DNA of 64,000 nt, from assembly GCA_038363005.1 (NCBI GenBank), contig JBBQBI010000008.1, positions 1 through 64,000 of the forward strand, given 5' to 3'. The stretch comes from JAKOWB01 sp038363005 (lineage in GTDB: Bacteria; Pseudomonadota; Alphaproteobacteria; Kiloniellales; JACOMY01). Position numbers and translations under genes: made by a program. The notes under the pieces are model-generated. The model had not been told where the DNA came from. It searched no databases and saw only the letters and a list, made by a program, of their open reading frames with translations. This document shows positions 58,404-64,000 of the stretch, in pieces; the stretch's first letter is position 1; each line of letters starts with the position of its first letter.

Positions 58404-60034
58404 GCCGGCCAGCGGCCTTCGCGCTTGGCCTCTACCGCCTGCTTCAGCTCCTCGGTCACTCGCTCGAACACACTGTCCCAATCGGACGGCTTCGGCTGGC
58501 GGAACAGCCGCATCGAGGGGTACCAGGGCGTGGTCTCGCTGTCCCAGCCGTAAAGCCAGTAGGGCACGTAGTTCAGCAGGTTCCAGATCCGCTTGCCCAA
58601 GGTACCGCAGAGATGCGCCACCGAGCTGTCGGTCATGATCACCAGATCGAGCTGCTCGATCACCGCCGCGGTCTCGGCGAAGTCCTGCACCTTGCGGCCG
58701 ACGTCGAGCATCACGCCGCTGGCGCCGCTGGAGTCCAGGTCGCCCTCGCGCGGGCCCTTCTGCAGGCTGACCAGCTGCACGCCGGGCAGTTCCGCCAGCG
58801 GCAGGAAGCGCTCGACGCCAACAGCGCGCTTGCGGTTGTTCTTGAAGGTGACGCTGCCCGACCAGACGACGCCGACGGTGAAGCGGTTGCCGGCCGGCTT
58901 CAGCCACTCGCGCGCCTTGGCCCGCGCTGCCTCGGGGATGGTCAGCTTGGCTGGCGGCGGCGCGGTGTCCGGTGTCGGCATGAAGACCCGCGGCAGGTCC
59001 ATCAGCGAGCAGAAGGTGTGCACGCCGGCCAGCTTGGCGTCCTCGGTGGAGACCACTTCGTCGACCCCGGGCAGGCCCTGCAGCAGGCGCAGCAGCGGCG
59101 GCTTGGAGATCAGCACCACGCGGCCGCCGCGCGCCTTCACCGCCGGCAGCCAGCGCGTCGCCAGCAGCGTGTCGCCGAAGCCCTGCTCGGGGTGCAGCAC
59201 CAGGGTGCGGTCGGTGAAGTCCTCGCCCAGCCAGCGCGGATAGTCGCGCCGCCGCTCCGGCATCTCCTTCAGGCGATAGCGCCATTCATAGGCGATCCAG
59301 CCCTCTTCCCAGCGGCCGAGATGCAGCAGGATGATGGAGCGGTCCCAGCGGTAGTTGTCGTTCTCCGGCGCCAGGCGGATGGCGGCGTCGAACTCGTCGA
59401 GCGCTTCCTGGAAGCGGCCGGCCTCGCGCAGGGTGACACCGTAGTTGTGCCGCCAGCTGGGCTCGCGCGGGCGCAGCTGGCAGGCGCGGCGGTGCGCCTC
59501 GATGGCCTCGTCGACGCGGTCCAGGTCCTTCAGCGCGTTGCCCAGGTTGGACCAGTAGCTGCCCTCCTCGGGTTTCAGCTGCACGGCGCGCTGCTGCGCC
59601 GCCGCCGCCGCCTCGAAGTTCTCGCGCTTGCGCAGCGCCACGCCGAGGTTGCTCCAGGACTGCGGATCCTCCGGCGCCAGGTCGAGCAACTGGCGATAGA
59701 GCGTGATCGCCGCAGCCAAGTCGTTCTGCTCGTGCGCCTTGGTCGCCGCCTGGCGCAGCGCCTTGGCGTCGCTGGCAGCGGGTGCGGCCGGGACCCGCGG
59801 GGCGGCCGCCGGCGCCGTCGCGCCGGGCGCCAGGATCATCGGCTCGTTGGCCAGCACCAGCAGGCCGCCATCGCTCATCGGCAGGGTGGCGGCCGGCGAA
59901 CGGGTCGGGCCAGCGGGATTGGGCGCGGACGGGGACGGGGACGGCGCGCCGAGCCGCCGCGCCTTGAGCGGCGGTTGGCGCGGCGTGCCGGGTGGCGGCG
60001 GCAGCCAGGCCGGATTGGGGGGCAAGTCGGCCAT
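58400..60034 (-). CDS. TPR protein with glycosyltransferase-9-like domain
   Basis: 544 residues. An N-terminal Pro/Ala-rich segment (1-95) precedes about four TPR repeats (AITLYRQLLDLAPEDPQSWSNLGVALRKREN and copies, about 95-240). Residues 255-530 look like the two Rossmann halves of ADP-heptose-type GT9 enzymes, with HPEQGFGDTLLATRW, VGVVWSGSVTFKNNRKRAV and the donor-site-like LVIMTDSSVAHLCGTLGKRIWNLL. Such proteins modify proteins or polysaccharides with sugars. It is a paralogue of the next gene, spaced six bases apart. Acceptor and sugar unknown. Its stop is shared antisense with the MFS gene. Confidence 0.8.
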   Translation of the reverse strand: MADLPPNPAWLPPPPGTPRQPPLKARRLGAPSPSPSAPNPAGPTRSPAATLPMSDGGLLVLANEPMILAPGATAPAAAPRVPAAPAASDAKALRQAATKAHEQNDLAAAITLYRQLLDLAPEDPQSWSNLGVALRKRENFEAAAAAQQRAVQLKPEEGSYWSNLGNALKDLDRVDEAIEAHRRACQLRPREPSWRHNYGVTLREAGRFQEALDEFDAAIRLAPENDNYRWDRSIILLHLGRWEEGWIAYEWRYRLKEMPERRRDYPRWLGEDFTDRTLVLHPEQGFGDTLLATRWLPAVKARGGRVVLISKPPLLRLLQGLPGVDEVVSTEDAKLAGVHTFCSLMDLPRVFMPTPDTAPPPAKLTIPEAARAKAREWLKPAGNRFTVGVVWSGSVTFKNNRKRAVGVERFLPLAELPGVQLVSLQKGPREGDLDSSGASGVMLDVGRKVQDFAETAAVIEQLDLVIMTDSSVAHLCGTLGKRIWNLLNYVPYWLYGWDSETTPWYPSMRLFRQPKPSDWDSVFERVTEELKQAVEAKREGRWPA

Positions 60035-60039
60035 CGGCC

Positions 60040-61476
60040 TCAGCCCGCCAGCACCTGGTCCAGCGCCTCGCCGACCAGGGCGAAGAGCGGGGTCCAGTCG
60101 CCGGGCTTGTTCTGACGGAAGAGATGCATGCGGCCGTACCAGGGCGTGTGATCCGCCACTCTGCCCCAGCGCCAGTCGCAGGCATAGGGCAGCAGCGTCC
60201 AGCAGGGCTTCCCCAGGGCGCCGGCCAGGTGCGCCACCGCGGTATCCACGGTGATCACCAGGTCCAGCTGCTGCATCCAGTGCGCCAGGTCGGCAAAGTC
60301 CTCGATCTGGCCGGACAGGTCGCGCAGCAGTCCCTCGACACCCTGCTGCGCCACCTCGGCCGCCGCCGTGCCCTTTTGCAGGCTGACGAAGTGCACCGCG
60401 GCGCGGCCCAGCAGCGGCAGGAAGGGCTTCAGGCCGGTCGAGCGGTTGCGGTCGTTCTGGTGCGTCGACCGGCCGGCCCAGCAGAGCCCCACCGCCAGGC
60501 GCGTGCCGGGTGGGCGCGCCAGCGCTGGACGGCCGACGGCGACGCTCTTCAGATAGGGCGGCGTCGCCAAGTCGTCGCTGCCGAGTCCGAGCAGCCCGGG
60601 CAACGACAGCAGCGACACGGCATAGTCGGCCGCCGGCAGCGGGTCGCCGCGCACCACCACCTGGTCGACACCCTCCAGCGCAGCGCAGAGGCGGGCCAGC
60701 GGCCGATGCACCTCGAGCAGAACCTGGGCGGCGCCCAGGCCCTTCAGGCGCGACAGGAAGCGGGCGAACATGATGCCGTCGCCGAAGGCCTGCTCGTTGA
60801 AGGCCAGCACGCGCTTGCCGGCCAGCGGCTCGCCCATCCAGGGCGGGATGCCCTGGTGCGGCCGATGCTGCTGGCGCAGGCGCCAGCGCTCCTCCAGCCC
60901 GGGGAAGCCCTTGTCATAGTCGCCCATGGTCAGCTGCGTCACCGTTAGCTCCCAGGTCGCCAGCGGGTTGCCCGGCCGCAGGCGCAGCGACTGCTCGAAG
61001 CAGAGCCCCGCCTCGGCCAGGTGGCCCAGGTCGCGCAGGGTCAGGCCCAGGTTCAGGTGCGCCTCGGGCGACTGCGGCGACAGCGCGCTGGCGCGGTACT
61101 GCACCGCCACCGCGGCCTCCAGCTCGCCCAGCTCGCGCAGCGTGTTGCCCAGGTTGCCAAGCAGCGCGGTGTCGTCGGGATCGATCGCCAGGCCGCGGCG
61201 GAAGCAGGCAGCGGCGGCGACCCTGAGGCCGCGCGTGCGCAGGCTCAGCGCCAAGTTGTTCAGCGCGCGCAGGTGGGTCGGCTGGTGCTGCAGGGCCTCG
61301 GCATAGGACCGCGCCGCGGCCTCCAGCTCGCCGCGGCGCTGCAGTTCGATGCCGCGGGCGAAGGCGCGCTCGGCCTCGATGTTGGTCTCGGCAGTGGCCG
61401 GCCCGGGGTTCGAAACGACAGGCGGCGGCGCGGCGTCCGCCCCCGTCGCCTCGCCGTTTCGGCCCTCCGCCGTCAT
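60040..61476 (-). CDS. TPR protein with glycosyltransferase-9-like domain (paralogue)
   Basis: 478 residues: TPR repeats at about 32-170 (ERAFARGIELQRRGELEAAARSYAEALQHQPTHLRALNNLAL and copies), then the GT9-like part with FNEQAFGDGIMFARFLSRL, VGLCWAGRSTHQNDRNRSTGL and LVITVDTAVAHLAGALGKPCWTLLPY. Its parts align in order with the following gene's protein, so these arose by tandem duplication; both lack a signal peptide. It starts 7 bases after asd ends on the same strand? it lies directly downstream of asd. The pair may form a protein O-glycosylation unit; this is not shown. Confidence 0.8.
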   Translation of the reverse strand: MTAEGRNGEATGADAAPPPVVSNPGPATAETNIEAERAFARGIELQRRGELEAAARSYAEALQHQPTHLRALNNLALSLRTRGLRVAAAACFRRGLAIDPDDTALLGNLGNTLRELGELEAAVAVQYRASALSPQSPEAHLNLGLTLRDLGHLAEAGLCFEQSLRLRPGNPLATWELTVTQLTMGDYDKGFPGLEERWRLRQQHRPHQGIPPWMGEPLAGKRVLAFNEQAFGDGIMFARFLSRLKGLGAAQVLLEVHRPLARLCAALEGVDQVVVRGDPLPAADYAVSLLSLPGLLGLGSDDLATPPYLKSVAVGRPALARPPGTRLAVGLCWAGRSTHQNDRNRSTGLKPFLPLLGRAAVHFVSLQKGTAAAEVAQQGVEGLLRDLSGQIEDFADLAHWMQQLDLVITVDTAVAHLAGALGKPCWTLLPYACDWRWGRVADHTPWYGRMHLFRQNKPGDWTPLFALVGEALDQVLAG

Positions 61477-61483
61477 CGGCGGC

Positions 61484-62500
61484 TCAATTCAGGTAGTCGT
61501 TGACCAGGCACTCGGCGATCTGCACGGCGTTCAAGGCCGCGCCCTTGCGCAGGTTGTCGGACACGATCCACAGGTTGAGGCCGTTCTCCACCGTCGGGTC
61601 CTCGCGCAGCCGGCTGACATAGACCGCGTCCTCGCCGACGCATTCCGCCGGGGTGACATAGCCGCCATCGACCTGGTGGTCGAGCACCACGACACCGGGC
61701 GCACCCTGCAGCGCGCGCCGCGCTTCCTCCACCGAGATAGGACCCTCGAACTCGACGTTGACCGCCTCGGCATGGCCGATGAAGACCGGCACGCGCACGC
61801 AGGTCGCGGTGACCCTGATCTTGGGATCCAGGATCTTCCGCGTCTCCACATTCATCTTCCACTCTTCCTTGGTCGAGCCGTCGTCCAGGAAGACGTCGAT
61901 GTGCGGGATCACGTTGAAGGCGATCTGCTTGGTGAAGATCTCGCTCTTGATCGGATCGTTGACGTAGATCGAGCGGGTCTGGTTGAACAGCTCGTCCATC
62001 GCTTCCTTGCCGCCGCCGGAGACCGACTGATAGGTCGCCACGACGATGCGCTTGATGCGCATCAGGTCGTGCAGCGGCTTCAGCGCCGTCACCATCTGAA
62101 TGGTCGAGCAGTTGGGGTTGGCGATGATGCGCCGCTTGGTGTAGCCGGCGATGGCCTCGGCATTGACCTCGGGCACCACCAGCGGCACGTCGGGGTCCAT
62201 GCGGAATTGCGAGGTGTTGTCGATCACGATGGCACCCGCCTGGGCCGCGCGCGGGGCAAACTGGGCCGAGATCTTGGCGCCCGGCGACGACAGCACCAGG
62301 TCGGTGCCCTTGAAGTCGAAGGTGGCCAGATCGCGGACCTTCAGCGTGGTGTCCTCGCCAAAGGACACCTCGATGCCGGCGCTCCGCTCGGAGGCGAGGG
62401 CGACCACGTCGTCGACCGGGAAGGCGCGCTCCGACAGCGTCTGCAGCATTTCCTTGCCGACGTTGCCGGTGGCACCTACGACAGCGACGCGATAACCCAT
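61484..62500 (-). CDS. asd: Aspartate-semialdehyde dehydrogenase
   Basis: 338-residue enzyme that reduces aspartyl phosphate with NADPH in lysine, threonine, methionine and cell-wall diaminopimelate synthesis. GATGNVGKEML binds NADP; catalytic Cys131 lies in NPNCST and the His is in the IGHAEAVNVEF region. TYQSVSGGGKEAMDEL and the C-terminal LNLWIVSDNLRKGAALNAVQIAE are family-specific. The ATG at 62500 is the normal start. The downstream TPR genes begin seven bases after the stop. No other lysine-pathway gene is in the window. Confidence 0.96.
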   Translation of the reverse strand: MGYRVAVVGATGNVGKEMLQTLSERAFPVDDVVALASERSAGIEVSFGEDTTLKVRDLATFDFKGTDLVLSSPGAKISAQFAPRAAQAGAIVIDNTSQFRMDPDVPLVVPEVNAEAIAGYTKRRIIANPNCSTIQMVTALKPLHDLMRIKRIVVATYQSVSGGGKEAMDELFNQTRSIYVNDPIKSEIFTKQIAFNVIPHIDVFLDDGSTKEEWKMNVETRKILDPKIRVTATCVRVPVFIGHAEAVNVEFEGPISVEEARRALQGAPGVVVLDHQVDGGYVTPAECVGEDAVYVSRLREDPTVENGLNLWIVSDNLRKGAALNAVQIAECLVNDYLN

Positions 62501-62599
62501 CTCTTCGACTCTTCTTTTGCCTGCTGCGGCGGGGGACTATCCCCGGCCTGACGCGGTCTGAGGTACGCTGGCCCCCGCAGCATTGCAAGGGACAAGCCC

Positions 62600-62935
62600 A
62601 TGCCGCGTGCGATCCAGACCTATGCCGAGTTCTGGCCCTTCTATCTGGGCGAGCACAGCAAGCCGCTGACCCGGGCGATCCACCTGGCCGGCACCGGTCT
62701 TGGCCTGGCGTTGCTGCTGGCCGCCGCCCTGCTCGGCAACTGGTGGCTGCTGCTGGCCGCCGTGGTGACCGGCTACGCCTTCGCCTGGCTGGCGCATTTC
62801 CTGGTCGAGCACAACCGCCCGGCCACCTTCGCCTACCCGCTGTGGTCCTTCGCCAGCGACTGGAAGATGTTCGGCCTCTTTGCCGTCGGCAAGCTGGAGG
62901 CCGAGGTCAGGCGCTACCAGGGGGCGGGGGGCTAG
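62600..62935 (+). CDS. Mpo1-like/DUF962 membrane protein
   Basis: 111 residues, two to three hydrophobic helices, with HSKPLTRAIHLAGTG, AHFLVEHNRPATF and YPLWSFASDWKMF. These match Mpo1-like proteins, whose yeast member is an iron-dependent dioxygenase for 2-hydroxy fatty acids. The His residues in HSKP and AHFLVEHN are candidate iron ligands. Monocistronic next to asd and before the AT-rich island. Bacterial function is untested. Confidence 0.82.
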   Translation: MPRAIQTYAEFWPFYLGEHSKPLTRAIHLAGTGLGLALLLAAALLGNWWLLLAAVVTGYAFAWLAHFLVEHNRPATFAYPLWSFASDWKMFGLFAVGKLEAEVRRYQGAGG

Positions 62936-62981
62936 CGGAAGCATGGAAAATGGATTTTACAACTGCTCTGTCAATCGGCGA

Positions 62982-63629
62982 CTAAGTCCGCAAATACCCT
63001 TGATCATAGATCTTGCTTTCTAGTTGATTGCCGAACAATCTCATCAAACCAATTGATTTAGTAACTATTAGTTCAATTTCTTCTTCTCCAATCGTTTCAT
63101 GATTTCCATGCGCTATAGAGTTTCTTCTCTTTAATATTATAGTATCAATAAAAGTCGAATCCGGCTCAAATTTGCGAAAATCGACACCGCATATTATACA
63201 TATCTCGTTAAGAACCTCCGTATTCAGATTTGATCTCGTATCAATTAAAGATTCGTCTATTTTCGAGAATCTATTTTCTAATTGACTTAATATATCCTCA
63301 ACGATCTGGCATTTGGCGGAAAGACTCTGCTTCGATTTAGAAAAAGAATCCAGCCGCCTTAGAAAGTAATTCGTGTAGAATTGCTTATCCAATTCTAAGT
63401 ACTTTTTCCTTCGCAAAGTTAAAAACTTAAAAAAGCTCCGCGCGGCTCCCCTAACATAACCCTCCCAATGTGCATAAGCGATGGCGACAAGGGATTTTAG
63501 CAAAACCGCCCGGCCACCCTGAGGGGCATTTCTGATTGCTGACTTAAGATCAGAAAGCTCTCTAATTCGCCATGTCAGATCAGAGTCCAAGCTTTCGGAG
63601 AAATCAGACTCTGTAAAAGATTTAGTCAT
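62982..63629 (-). CDS. HEPN-family (MAE_28990-like) predicted RNase
   Basis: 215 residues. AHWEGYVRGAARSFFKF near residue 53 and the HEPN catalytic motif Arg169-x4-His174 (RRNSIAHG) identify the HEPN superfamily, whose members are often toxin or antiviral RNases. GC content is far below the neighbouring Mpo1 and asd genes. The ATG at 63629 overlaps the DUF262 stop by eight bases (ATGACTAA), so the two proteins are translated together. Pairing with DUF262 points to a two-component defence module. Activity is inferred from the motif. Confidence 0.82.
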   Translation of the reverse strand: MTKSFTESDFSESLDSDLTWRIRELSDLKSAIRNAPQGGRAVLLKSLVAIAYAHWEGYVRGAARSFFKFLTLRRKKYLELDKQFYTNYFLRRLDSFSKSKQSLSAKCQIVEDILSQLENRFSKIDESLIDTRSNLNTEVLNEICIICGVDFRKFEPDSTFIDTIILKRRNSIAHGNHETIGEEEIELIVTKSIGLMRLFGNQLESKIYDQGYLRT

Positions 63630-64000
63630 GACTAAACCATTCTTCACCGAATGGAAGTGTTCTCTGAATTCTCGTGGTGCCACGCACTCCCGGGCCAGAC
63701 AAACCCTTGCTAGCCGGGCTTTTCCAAAAATCGATTACTCTTTGCCGCACGAAATCCACCGGACTATCTCTCGCCAGAATGGTTTGGAGGTTTTTACTTA
63801 TACCGATGGCTATGGTTTCGAATGCCACTAGCCCTACGCGCCCTCCCGCCGTGCCCACTTCGAACCTCTTAAGTGCATCATTTCCATGAGCTTCATTGAG
63901 AAGCCTGAAGGTCTGCTGAAAATACATTCCTGCAATCTCCGTTTCAGCAACTGTAGCCAATGAAATCATGCCAGTGTTCACATATTCTTCAACATCCAAA
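63622..64000 (-). CDS. DUF262 family protein, C-terminal part (5' end outside window)
   Basis: The frame is open to the window edge; only the last about 125 residues are present. SGPGVRGTTRIQRTLPFGEEWF near the C-terminus is a family-specific ending of DUF262 (GmrS-type, ParB/Srx-like nucleotide-binding fold) proteins. These proteins are common in anti-phage systems and usually sit next to a nuclease. Here the partner is the HEPN gene, overlapping by eight bases. Low GC as for its partner. The N-terminal catalytic domain is not visible, so function is inferred. Confidence 0.75.
   Translation of the reverse strand, partial: LDVEEYVNTGMISLATVAETEIAGMYFQQTFRLLNEAHGNDALKRFEVGTAGGRVGLVAFETIAIGISKNLQTILARDSPVDFVRQRVIDFWKSPASKGLSGPGVRGTTRIQRTLPFGEEWFSHD

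Overview
The window reads as chromosome of a GC-rich alphaproteobacterium, most likely Rhodospirillales or a close relative; the genus cannot be fixed from sequence alone. Pointers are an Irr-type Fur regulator without zinc-finger cysteines, the anaerobic-type fabA-fabB-fabI cluster, a class I (archaeal-type) lysyl-tRNA synthetase, the order sucC-sucD-sucA-sucB, a HIG1-like twin-membrane protein next to a PduO-type adenosyltransferase, and strong GC bias in third codon positions. Most of the window is ordinary, densely packed housekeeping DNA. Clearly less GC-rich islands mark probable acquired DNA: about 19.05-21.64 kb, 62.94-64.0 kb, and the non-coding stretch 41.45-41.85 kb.

Layout. 0-5 kb: end of a class I fumarase, a GIY-YIG nuclease gene inside a palindromic repeat, then a minus-strand iron/oxidative-stress group (irr, rubrerythrin, two-cluster Fe-S protein, DUF3501). 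5-12.4 kb: fabA-fabB-fabI, a pyridoxal-kinase-like gene, a CitE/malyl-CoA-lyase-type gene, yajQ, and leuA preceded by a possible leucine-rich leader peptide. 12.4-19 kb: a small secreted protein, a repeat cluster, a short-chain dehydrogenase, a Rieske oxygenase, two EamA transporters and acetoacetyl-CoA synthetase. 19.1-21.6 kb: a single-protein restriction-modification enzyme. 21.7-31.5 kb: AmpG-like permease, macrodomain and GNAT proteins, etfB-etfA-hbd, cobalamin adenosyltransferase, an Old Yellow Enzyme, a coiled-coil/beta-barrel protein and a third EamA transporter. 31.4-38.4 kb: sucCDAB. 38.8-43 kb: MOSC protein, lysK, and an exported phosphotriesterase-like protein. 43.1-47.9 kb: an MmeI-like restriction-modification enzyme plus an Mrr-like nuclease. 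48-62.9 kb: class IV aminotransferase, DUF952, pyrD, cation/proton antiporter, glycerophosphodiesterase, a coupled set of envelope/secreted proteins of unknown role, an MFS transporter, two TPR-glycosyltransferase paralogues, asd and an Mpo1-like protein. 62.9-64 kb: a HEPN/DUF262 gene pair cut by the window end.

How the genes fit together: fabABI builds unsaturated and saturated fatty acids; etfBA, hbd, the SDR, acetoacetyl-CoA synthetase and the CitE-like enzyme handle acyl-CoA and ketone-body carbon; sucCDAB and fumarase belong to the TCA cycle; leuA and asd feed amino-acid synthesis. Irr probably links iron status to the rubrerythrin group.

The most unusual item is the dispersed palindromic repeat (1270-1692, 10191-10305, 39615-39733). 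Its three copies share 14-bp inner arms, and in one copy the loop holds exactly one gene, a GIY-YIG nuclease. This suggests a parent element with short derivatives, comparable in layout to REP/RAYT systems but with a different enzyme family. Other leads are the leaderless leader peptide before leuA, a mosaic target-recognition region in the MmeI-like enzyme, and the coupled secreted-protein operon at 53-57 kb.
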